A stretch of DNA of 64,000 nucleotides. Source: Thraustochytrium sp. TN22 (lineage: Eukaryota > Sar > Bigyra > Thraustochytrida > Thraustochytriidae). A program made the translations under genes and the position numbers. Location: the NCBI GenBank assembly GCA_013306675.1, contig JABLUY010000052.1, positions 50,875 through 114,874 of the forward strand. The letters run 5' to 3'. Every line of letters begins with the position of its first letter. The first letter of the stretch is position 1. The notes beneath the pieces were generated by a model, which was given only the letters and a program-made list of their open reading frames with translations, was not told where the DNA came from and searched no databases. Below are positions 1 to 8,630 of the stretch, in pieces.

Positions 1-2
1 AC

Positions 3-2108
3 CCAGATGGCGGAGCCTCACACGTGGCATCCTCGTCGACGCTCACGACCGGGCGGACGATCCTGCTCGAGGGCATTCCGAGCGCCAGTGAGTACTCGCT
101 CGAGGTCCGTGCGCGCACGTCGGCCGGCTGGGGACCGTGGTCCCCCACCGTAGTGACCTCCACTTTGCAGCCGTGCCCGACGAGCTACGAGCGGCTTACG
201 TGCTTTGGCACGGGCTGCCCAACCACGTACATTCTGCACGATGATCAGACCACCTACCCGAACTGCGCCATCTGGTGCGTGACCAGTGAGGGCGCCCTGA
301 TCCCGGGCATTGTGTGCAACAAGAGCACAGTGGAGACCGTCGAGCTCAAGGCCGAGTACTGGCGCGCGTGGACGAGCGCACTCGACGTGGAGCGTTGCCC
401 GGCGCCCTCGTACTGCCAACCAGGGGCTGGCACCGCCACCGCCAAGGATGGCGCAAGGGGGAATAGCACTAGCGAAACCGCGGCTGGGCTGCAGACTGAC
501 GTGTACTGCAGCCCGCACCACACGGACGTTTTCTGCTCAGGCTGCGCCGAGGGCTACGGCCTAACTTCAACCGGCTGCGAGGTCTGCACGACCGAGCGCA
601 TAGCGTACGAGTCTCGCTGGGTCTGGGCTCTCTTTAGTGTCTTCGTTGTGGCGAACTGCATCGGCATCGCGATTGTAGTGCGCCGGGGCGTCTCTGCGCA
701 CAAGAAGGCGTACAGGCGCGAGGACCCAAACGATGGCGATGACGAGGAGGAGGAGGAGGAGGAGGAGGTGGGCACGCTCAGTGCGGTACTCCGCCAAATG
801 CCGGCTTTTTTGCCGATAGACCGCAACATGGTGGGCTTCTTTCAGGTCATGTTGCCGTTCGCAAGGACATACGGGATCTTGGGCGGAGCATCCGCTGGCG
901 GCGCAAATGCCGTGAACGGCTCCGTGGAGGCGGTGAGCGGGACAGCGCGCTTCGTGCACGCTTCGGCCCAGGTCGTCTTCAACATGGACATCTCAGTGTT
1001 GTGGGCGGCCTCGCACGTCGAGTGCGCCTTTCCGACGTGGGAGCCTCTCTTCGCGAGGATTATGCTCATCACGCTGCTCCCGATCGTCTTCGTCGCCTCG
1101 CTCTGGCTCTTCGGCGCCGGCCTGGTCGGCTGTGCGTGGCCGCGCGGCCGCGGCAAGGCCCGCGTTCTGGCCGCTCAGATCACCATCCTCGTCTTCTTCT
1201 TCGTCTATCCGAGTGTTTGCGCCGCCCTGACCCAGGCATTCCTGTACAAAACCTTTCAGGTGGACGCGGACAATGCGGTGAGTCGCCTCAAGGCCGACTA
1301 CCGCGTAGCCTTTGGGGAGGGCTCGCTGCATTGGTACAGCGTGCTTTTTGTCATCTTATACGCTGCCGGAGTTCCCTTTCTCTTCTATTGGGCGACCAGA
1401 ACTCGCCAGCGCGCCGATGGCCTCTACAGCGAGGAGGCTGCACCCGACGCACTGGCGGAGGAGGGCATCTCAGACGCCTTTGGGCGCGCCATCGGTGGCA
1501 TGGTCAAGCCGTACCGCGCGGATATGCCGTACTGGGAGGTGGTGGAGCTGGTCCGCAAGCTTTGTATGACGTCCATCTTCCTACTCATCGCGCAGGTGGC
1601 CCCATTGCTCGCACCGGTCGTCTTTCTCGTGCTGGCCGTCCTCTGGTTCCACCTGCTCCAGTCGAATGACCCCTACTTGAGCGGATCCTCCATGTACTGG
1701 GGGAGCAAGCGGACTGCGCAGACGGCCGCCTTACTCCTCTTCTTCGCGTCGCTCCTGCCCATCGTGTCTTCCCTGGACGATGGCGTGAGCTACAATGACC
1801 TTCGGGATGCCGCCATCGTCGCCTGCGTCTTTATGCTCTTGGTCTGGCTCGTGTGCCGGCTCGTAACGTCGGTGCGCAGCACCAAAGCTCCGGCCAAGGA
1901 CGCGGTGAAAACGCCGCCAAGTGACGAGCGCAGCGATGAGACCAAGTCGCTGTCCAGGCAAGGGTCGCTGACTCGGGCTGCTACGCCGCCGCCTGGTCCA
2001 CCGCCAAGCCCAGTCCCGGTGGCCTCCTTTGCGAAGCACGAGGATCCTACAGACTCCTCCTCCCAGGCCGGTGCCACGTCCCAGGTGGCTCAAGTGACCA
2101 TGGTGTAG
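3..2108 (+). CDS. Multi-pass membrane protein with FN3 and Cys-rich ectodomain (5' partial)
   Basis: The frame is open from the window edge, so the start lies upstream and only the last ~700 residues are seen. The first ~55 residues look like the end of a fibronectin type III domain (SLEVRARTSAGWGPWSPTVV). A Cys-rich segment follows, ending with a CxxC...C knot (CSGCAEGYGLTSTGCEVC) just before the first membrane helix at nt ~618-680. After an acidic cytosolic loop (run of Glu, nt 741-768) there are about six to seven more hydrophobic segments, followed by a Ser/Pro-rich C-terminal tail. The design (large extracellular adhesive region, Cys knot, about 7-8 TM helices) resembles giant receptor-like proteins of protists, but I recognise no named family. 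An AATAAA sits at 2233-2238, about 125 bp after the stop. Confidence 0.8.
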   Translation, partial: PDGGASHVASSSTLTTGRTILLEGIPSASEYSLEVRARTSAGWGPWSPTVVTSTLQPCPTSYERLTCFGTGCPTTYILHDDQTTYPNCAIWCVTSEGALIPGIVCNKSTVETVELKAEYWRAWTSALDVERCPAPSYCQPGAGTATAKDGARGNSTSETAAGLQTDVYCSPHHTDVFCSGCAEGYGLTSTGCEVCTTERIAYESRWVWALFSVFVVANCIGIAIVVRRGVSAHKKAYRREDPNDGDDEEEEEEEEVGTLSAVLRQMPAFLPIDRNMVGFFQVMLPFARTYGILGGASAGGANAVNGSVEAVSGTARFVHASAQVVFNMDISVLWAASHVECAFPTWEPLFARIMLITLLPIVFVASLWLFGAGLVGCAWPRGRGKARVLAAQITILVFFFVYPSVCAALTQAFLYKTFQVDADNAVSRLKADYRVAFGEGSLHWYSVLFVILYAAGVPFLFYWATRTRQRADGLYSEEAAPDALAEEGISDAFGRAIGGMVKPYRADMPYWEVVELVRKLCMTSIFLLIAQVAPLLAPVVFLVLAVLWFHLLQSNDPYLSGSSMYWGSKRTAQTAALLLFFASLLPIVSSLDDGVSYNDLRDAAIVACVFMLLVWLVCRLVTSVRSTKAPAKDAVKTPPSDERSDETKSLSRQGSLTRAATPPPGPPPSPVPVASFAKHEDPTDSSSQAGATSQVAQVTMV

Positions 2109-2201
2109 CGTAGCGAAAGACTCGGAAGGAATGGCCTTGACGCCCGTGGCCAAGCGACACACGTGTGACAAACACATGATCACTCCTCCTGGTTTCCCAG
2201 G

Positions 2202-2222
2202 TTAGGCCTAGGCCTAGGAGGA
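2202..2222. repeat. Palindromic TAGGCCTAGGCCTA block between convergent genes
   Basis: A perfect palindrome made of two overlapping AGGCCT units. It lies ~95 bp after the stop of the membrane-protein gene and ~40 bp after the ESF2 stop on the other strand, so it serves both 3' ends. Related AAGGCCTAAGT copies occur just after two other stop codons (about 25411 and 44389). A role in 3'-end formation is only a guess. Confidence 0.4.
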
Positions 2223-2257
2223 ATCATTCACAAATAAAGGCACATGTTGACATAAGT

Positions 2258-3256
2258 TCACGTAAAGATCTGATCCAGAAAAGAGTCGGCAGCGGGCTTG
2301 CCGCCTGCAGCTGCGGCCTTGCGACGCTTCTCCGCGCGGTACTCGTCGCGGGAGTCGAGCTGTTTAAAGGCACGGCGCCGCTCGCGGTCCGAAGTAGCCG
2401 CGCCCTTGTCCTCGCCATCGCCGTTCTTTTTGTGCTTGATCGCCGTCTGAATGCGATGCTCCTGCGCCGCCTTCTCCAGGTACCGCTCGTTCTCGCGCTT
2501 GGCCTGGGAGATCTCCGCGCGCAGTCGGGCGCTGCGGGACCGGCGCTCGTACACCTGCTTCTCTTTGAGGTGCGTCCACTTGAAGCCGGACAGGTACTTG
2601 AGCGACCAGAGCGCATCGTAGTGAAAGTTGCGCCGCTTGCCGCCCACCGGCTTGCCGTTCAGGACCAGCGCCGCGAGCTTGGCGGCCTTGCGATCCTCAA
2701 ACTCTACCCAGCCCTCTTTGTACTTCAACTTATCCCGCCCACCGCCTCGCGCGCGCCGATTGCGCGCCGCCGGATCCTCCGGCTCCAAGTACAGCCGCTT
2801 CACCTTGCCCACCTTTTCCAGGAGGAACTTGACCTTGACAGGCTTCATGAACGCCGGCGGGTGCGCGAGGTACACCACGCCTGGGCGCGGCTTCTTCTTG
2901 TCCGCGACGGAATTTACGCCTGCGGCGGCCAGGTCTTCGTCGTCTTCGTCGTCTTCCTCCTCGTCTTCCTCCTCGTCTTCGTCATCTTCGTCGTCTTTCT
3001 CGGCCTTCTCGTCCTCCTCTTCCTCCTCCTCCTCCTCCTCGTCGTCCTCCAGCTCGTCCTTGTCCTCTGACAGCTGGACGTCCTCCTCCTGGTCCTCCTG
3101 GTCTTTTCCGGACAGCTGGTCGCCCTCCTCCGCCTCCCGCCGCGCGGGCTTGAGCTCGTTCGCCTTCCGGCCAGCCTTGGTTTGCGAGCGGGCGCTGCGA
3201 GGCGCGGCGGCCTTCTCCGCCCGCGCCGCTGCGCTCTCCCGCGCGCGCTTCGCCAT
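2258..3256 (-). CDS. ESF2: ESF2/ABT1-type small-subunit processome factor
   Basis: 332 aa if translation starts at MAKRARES (3256). The frame stays open upstream to 3481 but that part is low-complexity and probably 5' UTR. The N-terminal third is basic then strongly acidic (runs of Glu/Asp, about residues 60-118). From about residue 125 comes the RRM-like core typical of ESF2/ABT1: GVVYLAHPPAFMKP, then the strand/helix with EGWVEFEDRKAAKLAALVLNG, then the hallmark segment FHYDALWSLKYLSGFKWTHL followed by a charged helix (VYERRSRSARLRAEISQAKRE). In yeast, Esf2 acts in the nucleolus in early 18S rRNA processing and stimulates the helicase Dbp8; the same role is inferred here. It converges on the upstream membrane-protein gene with ~150 bp between stops. 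Confidence 0.92.
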   Translation of the reverse strand: MAKRARESAAARAEKAAAPRSARSQTKAGRKANELKPARREAEEGDQLSGKDQEDQEEDVQLSEDKDELEDDEEEEEEEEEDEKAEKDDEDDEDEEEDEEEDDEDDEDLAAAGVNSVADKKKPRPGVVYLAHPPAFMKPVKVKFLLEKVGKVKRLYLEPEDPAARNRRARGGGRDKLKYKEGWVEFEDRKAAKLAALVLNGKPVGGKRRNFHYDALWSLKYLSGFKWTHLKEKQVYERRSRSARLRAEISQAKRENERYLEKAAQEHRIQTAIKHKKNGDGEDKGAATSDRERRRAFKQLDSRDEYRAEKRRKAAAAGGKPAADSFLDQIFT

Positions 3257-4773
3257 CGCTCCTGCGCCTAGCCAGCCAGCACTTGCGGTTCTTGCTCGCC
3301 CCCTGCGCCACCGACCACCGCTCTCTCCTCTCCTCCCATCCCGCCCATCCCGCCCATCCCGCCCCATCCCTGAGATGTCCTCGTTCCCACGTTCCTGTCT
3401 AAATGCACACCTAAGATGAGAGTGACCCGGCAAGTGAGTCATGCCATGATGTCTCTTGCTGCCAGTGATGGTGACTGACATGAATGAGAGGCTGCACTGG
3501 CAGTGCCAGTGGTGGGCGGTCGACCGGGCGACTCGAAGCCAAAGGTAAAGTCTCTTTCAGAAACTGGCAGCCTCTGCAGAGGCCCGCCCGCCAAAGCCTT
3601 CGTCGTGGTCGGCGGGTTACCGGGCGGCGGCGCGCGCGGGCGCAGCCCGAGCCCTCCGCGGAGGGGCGTCGTCGGCGGCGCCAGGCGCTGACGTGCCACC
3701 GATTAGTGGGACGCAGCCGACAAAGGTCCGTCGGAGGCCAGGGCGCCCGACGGCAAACCGCGGCGCCCGAACAAGGCCCGCGCGCCGTGCACCAGCCTGG
3801 CCAGGCTGCTCGGCCGGAGGAGACGACGCCGCTGCCGTGGCAGCTCACGCCGTCACGGGCTTGAGGTCGTGGAGGTGGTGCTCCTGCTTGGCTGGATGGC
3901 CGCTGGGAGCTGGGCTTAGCCGTGGTCGGCGGCACGAATGATGATGCGATCACCGAGTCATCATCGTCCATAACCGGACCGTCGCAGCGACTCGCAGGTG
4001 TCCCATCATCAGCCAGGCAGCCCAGCTGCGATGAGTTGGGAGAAGGTAGGTCGTCGTCGTCGTCGTCGTCGTCATCACAAGACGAGCATGGCGGGCCAGC
4101 CTGAGTGCAGCGGCGTCACCGTCTCACCGTCACGATTGGGTGGGTTCCTGATTCCGTCGAGTCGTCGCGAAGGCGACGTGGAGCCAACCTTCTGACTCAT
4201 CATAGTAGTTGCATCGGCGGCCAGCGTGCCCAAGTCAGCACCGGCTGGTCCAGTCCGGACTTGCGCGCGCGCGCACAAGTGGAGAACCGCGGGTCCGCGG
4301 CCTTGCGGCGCCTTGCGGCGCCTTACGCGCGAGTGTCGCAAACAGCGATTCCCCGGGATACACGATCTTCCACGCCTCATACGCCCTTGGGCCTCGACCT
4401 GGAGGCGGCCGCCATCGCGGCGCGCGCCCGTGCCGACCGCGCAGCTCGCCCGCACGTTCTCGCCGGTCGCCTGGCCACCGGCCAGCGCGCGGAGCGCTGG
4501 CCGCCGGCGAGGCCGGCGAGGCCGGCGGGCCCCGGCGGGGCGTCAGCGGCGCCGGCGCGGCGACGGGGCGGGCCTGGTGCCGGTGAGTCGCCGCCAAGGC
4601 ACAAAAGGCCGGCACAACCGCGCTCTCCTCGCGCGCGTTTGGCCTCCGCGCCGCCCGCCCGCCCGCCCGCGTGCGTGCGTGCATGCATGCGATCGTGCGT
4701 GCCTGTCCGTGCCCGGCCTGCCCAGCCGCCACCGGCGGGCGGCGCCGACTTTGACTTCGGATGTGGGTTTGCT

Positions 4774-4850
4774 TTCGAATTTGGGTTTGAGCTTGGGTTT
4801 GAATTTGAATTCGAATTTGAATTTGAATTTGAATTGGACTTTGAATTCGA
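4774..4850. repeat. Degenerate GAATTT hexamer tract
   Basis: About a dozen imperfect GAATTT/GAATTC/GGGTTT hexamers form an AT-rich island in otherwise very GC-rich DNA, about 0.5 kb upstream of the pyruvate kinase start. Confidence 0.8.
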
Positions 4851-5259
4851 CGTCGCTCCAACTGCCAGCAAGCAGGATCAGGCCGGCGCCAGCGAGCGCT
4901 GGTCTGGCCAGCCAGCCAGCCAGGTCAGCGGCAGCGCAGCCGGCTCCGGGGAGCGCCGCGTCGCAGGACTGTCTTGTGTCCTTGTGTCCATCGACGGCCC
5001 ATTGACGCTCGCCGAGCGAATCCTCCCCGCGGCGCGCCGACTCGACCCGGAGCTGAGCGGGTCGAGTCGGGTCGGGTCGAGTCAAGCCGGGGTGCCCCGG
5101 CGGCGACGCGAGGCGAGCAAACCCGAATCCTCGGCGCGACGCAGACGCAGCAGAGCTAGACGAGGCGCAGCGCGCAGGCAGGTAGGTGGCGCGGCGGCGG
5201 GGGGGGCGGCGCGGCGCGACGCGGCGCGACGCGACACGGCGAGGCGCGGCACCGCACGG

Positions 5260-5297
5260 CGCGGCACGGCACGGCACGGCACGGCACGGCACGGCAC
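5260..5297. repeat. GGCAC pentanucleotide microsatellite
   Basis: About seven tandem GGCAC units ending ~60 bp before the pyruvate kinase ATG, probably in its 5' UTR or core promoter. Confidence 0.85.
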
Positions 5298-5359
5298 GCG
5301 GCGACTGACCCGGCGAGCGAGCAGCAGAAGGCAGGGAGGGAAGCAAGCAGACAGGCAAG

Positions 5360-6940
5360 ATGATGGGGGCGGACGCGTCCAACACGCTGCGCAACAGCGG
5401 CATCACGCTGGACAAGATCCTGACGCCGGCGGAGGGCGAGCGGCGCACGAAGATCGTGTGCACCATCGGCCCGGCGAGCTGGAGCAAGGAGATGCTGGTG
5501 CAGATGATCGACGCCGGCATGAACGTGTGCCGGCTGAACTTCTCGCACGGCGACCACGCCACGCACGCCAACACGCTGGCCAACATTCGCGCCGCGGCGG
5601 CGGAGCGGCCGGACCGCCAGGTGGCCGTCCTGCTGGACACCAAGGGCCCGGAGGTGCGCACCGGCTTCCTCGAGAACGGCGATTCGGTGATGCTGGAGAA
5701 GGGCTCGCACGTGGAGATCACCACGGACTACGAGTTCAAGGGCAACGCCAAGAAGTTTGCGTGCTCGTACAAGGGTCTCTGCAAGTCCGTGCAGGTTGGC
5801 GGCACCATCCTGGCGGCCGACGGCTCCCTCACCATGAAGGTTGTGGAGATCAAGGATGACTCCATCATCGTCGAGATGCTCAACTCGGGCAAGCTGTCGG
5901 AGCGCAAGAACATGAACCTGCCCGGCGTCGAGGTGGACCTGCCCACCATCGGCGAGAAGGATGAGCGCGACCTGGTCGACTTTGGTGTTGTGCACAACGT
6001 CGACTTCATCGCTGCCTCCTTCGTGCAGCGCGCTGCCGACGTGCACAAGGTGCGCGAGGTGCTCGGCGCCCGCGGCCGCCACATCAAGATCATCAGTAAG
6101 ATCGAGAACGAGGCCGGCCTGCACAACTTCCAGGAGATCCTCGAGGCCTCGGACGGCATCATGGTGGCTCGCGGCGACCTCGGCATGGAGATCCGCTCCC
6201 AGGCCGTCTTCCTCGCACAGAAGTACATGATCCGCCGCTGCAACGTCGTCGGCAAGCCCGTCATTACGGCCACGCAGATGCTCGAGTCCATGATCAACGC
6301 GCCGCGCCCTACGCGCGCCGAGTGCACGGACGTCGCCAACGCCGTCATTGATGGCTCCGACGCCGTCATGCTCAGCGGCGAGTCTGCCGGCGGCGCCTAC
6401 CCGCTCGAGGCCGTCACCATCATGGCCTCCATCTGCCGTGAGGCGGAGTCCGCCATCAACCACCCCAAGCTGTACAATGCCACGCGCACCACCGTCAACA
6501 TTATGCGCAACGGTGCCCCGCTCGACACCCCGGAGGCTGTCGCCAGCTCCGCCGTCAAGACCGCCGTCGACATGGACGCCAAGGTCATCGTCGTGCTCAC
6601 CGAGACCGGCACCACGGCGCGCCTCGTGGCCAAGTACCGCCCGGTCGTGCCCATTCTCGTGCTCACCGCCGACCCGGAGGCCGCCCGCCAGTCTGAGGGC
6701 CTTCTGCGCGGCGTGCGCGCCCGCGTCATGGGCTCCATGATCGGCACGCACTCCATCCTCCTCCGCGCCGCTGAGATCGCCGCGGAGCTCGGCTGGCTTC
6801 AGCCCGGCGAGCAGATCGTCGCCGTGCATGGCATGCGCGACGCCGTCTCGGGCCAGTCCAACATGATCAAGGTTCTCACCTACGAGAAGCAGCAGGACGG
6901 CGTCGAGGACGACGAGGACCTCAAGGACCTCGTGGAGTAA
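5360..6940 (+). CDS. PK: Pyruvate kinase
   Basis: 526 aa, a normal length for the family and intronless. It converts phosphoenolpyruvate and ADP to pyruvate and ATP in the last step of glycolysis. Visible signatures in order: TKIVCTIGPAS near the N-terminus, GMNVCRLNFSHG, LLDTKGPEVRTG, the catalytic-lysine motif IKIISKIENEAGL, the metal/substrate segment MVARGDLGMEI, and PVITATQMLESMI...RPTRAECTDVANAVIDGSDAVMLSGESAGG. The Glu in KGPEVRTG matches the residue associated with K+-dependent enzymes, so K+ dependence is inferred. There is no obvious targeting peptide, so it is probably cytosolic. The first ATG of a tandem ATGATG is used as the start. Confidence 0.98.
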   Translation: MMGADASNTLRNSGITLDKILTPAEGERRTKIVCTIGPASWSKEMLVQMIDAGMNVCRLNFSHGDHATHANTLANIRAAAAERPDRQVAVLLDTKGPEVRTGFLENGDSVMLEKGSHVEITTDYEFKGNAKKFACSYKGLCKSVQVGGTILAADGSLTMKVVEIKDDSIIVEMLNSGKLSERKNMNLPGVEVDLPTIGEKDERDLVDFGVVHNVDFIAASFVQRAADVHKVREVLGARGRHIKIISKIENEAGLHNFQEILEASDGIMVARGDLGMEIRSQAVFLAQKYMIRRCNVVGKPVITATQMLESMINAPRPTRAECTDVANAVIDGSDAVMLSGESAGGAYPLEAVTIMASICREAESAINHPKLYNATRTTVNIMRNGAPLDTPEAVASSAVKTAVDMDAKVIVVLTETGTTARLVAKYRPVVPILVLTADPEAARQSEGLLRGVRARVMGSMIGTHSILLRAAEIAAELGWLQPGEQIVAVHGMRDAVSGQSNMIKVLTYEKQQDGVEDDEDLKDLVE

Positions 6941-7018
6941 AAATACTTGGGCCTTCGTTTATGTTGATAATGACGATAATTTGCCATTTGCACTTTGCCA
7001 TTGCACCATGGATGTTTC

Positions 7019-7060
7019 GTGAGATCCGTGTCGTGAGATCCGTGTCGTGAGATCCGCGTC
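7019..7060. repeat. 14-bp tandem repeat, three units
   Basis: Three head-to-tail copies of GTGAGATCCGTGTC (the third has one change). They lie between the convergent 3' ends of pyruvate kinase and the lipase gene. Confidence 0.9.
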
Positions 7061-7140
7061 GAGATCGACGAAATTTGCAGAAATTATTGGCCAGACAGAC
7101 TGCCGAGATCGAGATTGCCCGGACGTTATTACCGCTCCCT

Positions 7141-8241
7141 TCACGGCTCGTCTGAGCACTCCGGCACGCGCTCCATCTCGTCCAAAAAGCGCTGGTAGTT
7201 GGCGAACCGATGCGCCTTGTCAAAGCAAACGCGGCAGCAGAGACTCATGTCGCCGTTCGGTTCTTCCTCCTCCTTTCCCTCCGACTCTTCCTCCTGCAGC
7301 TGCTGCTGTTGCAGCGACATCAGGCGGCGCGCTGAAGCCGTCGCCTCTCGCTCAGCCAGAATTGACTTGCAGCATCGGCACAAGAGCGGTTCGAGAGTGT
7401 CTCGAAACAGGCAGAGCCGACCCACCTCGGTGCGCTCAGTCGACGTGTACACTGGGTCGTATGGGTTCACGAGGACAGCGGCTGCGGCCGAGGCGTTCAC
7501 CGTCGGAAAGCCATCACGCTGCGCAACCTCGCGTACGCCGGCCGCCGCAAAGGCGATGGCGCAGAAGCGCGCGTCCTGCACCTCCTTGCTTGCCTCGCCG
7601 GACCGGAAGTCCAGGGCCATGAGCTGCGCCAGAGAGGCACCCAAGCTGTGACCGGTGAAGGCGACGTCGAGCTCCGGCCCGCCGCTTCGCTCGCCGCTCT
7701 GACCGTGGCCAGAGCGCGCGGCTTCCAGCGCGCCGTGCACAAAGTCACGCGCGCGCGCCACGTAGTCCAGCGTCTCGTCGGCAAACCCCTTGCACTTGTC
7801 CGGCAGCGGCTTGTCCGGCGTGAAGAGCAGCACATCCGCGCACTCGTCCGTGGTGGACGTCGTGCCTCGAAAGACCACCAGCACGCGCGCGTCCGGCCCG
7901 CGGTACGCGAGCGCATTCACTCCCTCCTCTGGCAGCTCGTGCGCCACGAGCGCGAAGCCCTGACCCACGTCCGCCTCCACGTCGCCGTCATACGACGCCT
8001 TGGCCGCTGCCGCTAGCGGCCGCAGCGCCTCGCGCAGCTCGTCCACGTCCGCCTCCCCGCTCGCCAGCAGGGCGCTTACCTCGGCCCACGGCCTCGAGCT
8101 TGGGCCAGGCCCTGTCGCGCTCGCCTTGGGCGGCCTCCACGACCTGGCGAGCGTCGGCGTCAACGTCGTCGTCCACAGCACCAGCAGCACGAGCACCAGC
8201 ACCGGCGGCGACGGCGACGCCAGCGCACGCGGGACGGCCAT
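7141..8241 (-). CDS. Secreted class-3 (fungal-type) lipase
   Basis: 366 aa, a serine hydrolase that probably acts on triacylglycerol or related lipids. The N-terminus is a hydrophobic signal peptide ([21 protein letters not shown]), so the protein is likely secreted or lysosomal. The class-3 core is clear: [17 protein letters not shown] (oxyanion/strand motif) and the nucleophile elbow [15 protein letters not shown] with Ser about residue 199. The likely acid is Asp about 262 (LVNPYDPVY) and the likely base His about 344 ([12 protein letters not shown]). A Cys-rich C-terminal part (CRCC, CCRVC) suggests disulfides, consistent with secretion. It is transcribed divergently from the PPWD1-like gene; start codons are 191 bp apart. 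Confidence 0.9.
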   Translation of the reverse strand: MAVPRALASPSPPVLVLVLLVLWTTTLTPTLARSWRPPKASATGPGPSSRPWAEVSALLASGEADVDELREALRPLAAAAKASYDGDVEADVGQGFALVAHELPEEGVNALAYRGPDARVLVVFRGTTSTTDECADVLLFTPDKPLPDKCKGFADETLDYVARARDFVHGALEAARSGHGQSGERSGGPELDVAFTGHSLGASLAQLMALDFRSGEASKEVQDARFCAIAFAAAGVREVAQRDGFPTVNASAAAAVLVNPYDPVYTSTERTEVGRLCLFRDTLEPLLCRCCKSILAEREATASARRLMSLQQQQLQEEESEGKEEEEPNGDMSLCCRVCFDKAHRFANYQRFLDEMERVPECSDEP

Positions 8242-8432
8242 GGGGCCCTCTGCGCAGGCCTGGCCGACGGCTCCGGCGTGGCGCCGGCGTCGGCGTGCTC
8301 GCTAGCGCGTCTGCTTCCGCTCCGCGCCCGGCTCGGAGTCGAGCCGTGGCGTGCCACGATGGCTGCGCCAGAACAGCTTCGCTCTGCCTGCCGGGCCCTG
8401 CCGGCCTGCCTCTGCGGCGCGTCACGGCGGCC
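8242..8432. promoter_or_regulatory. Short divergent promoter, lipase / PPWD1-like gene
   Basis: Only 191 bp separates the two start codons, so both promoters and 5' UTRs must fit here or overlap the neighbouring coding sequence. It is GC-rich with no TATA box that I can see. Confidence 0.6.
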
Positions 8433-8595
8433 ATGAGCGCCAGCAGCGACGAGGACGAGGACGAGGGCCCGCGGCCGCTGCCCGCCGCTCCCGCCGCTCC
8501 CGCCGCTGCCGCCGCTGCCGCCGCTGCCGCCGCTGCCGCCGCTGCCGCGGCTGCTGCGCCGAGGGCGCCGCCAGCGGCTGCGGTGGCCACCGCCA

Positions 8596-8630
<35 letters not shown>

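Larger units (their letters stand above)
3257..5359. other. Noncoding region upstream of ESF2 and pyruvate kinase, with simple repeats
   Basis: This 2.1-kb stretch separates two divergent genes and holds no convincing gene. Long frames here have arginine/proline/serine-rich composition typical of chance ORFs in GC-rich DNA. Visible elements: the palindrome CACTGGCAGTGCCAGTG at 3495-3511, a GTC microsatellite (~4050-4073), an AT-rich GAATTT tract (4774-4850) and a GGCAC tract (5260-5297). A 5' UTR intron of pyruvate kinase cannot be excluded. Confidence 0.6.

Noticed and set aside
2628-3419. Poly-serine plus-strand frame
   Set aside because: It is the complement of the acidic tract of ESF2; low complexity only.
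5220-5300. CRISPR-like array of GGCAC/GCGAC units
   Set aside because: Simple microsatellite without unique spacers, and the genome is eukaryotic.
4105-5859. 584-codon plus-strand frame running into pyruvate kinase in a different phase
   Set aside because: The last ~500 bp overlap pyruvate kinase out of frame, and the upstream part is Arg/Ala low-complexity with the GAATTT repeat read as Glu-Phe; no domain.
5156-6829. 557-codon frame antisense to pyruvate kinase
   Set aside because: Same cause; it is a shadow of a strongly conserved gene.
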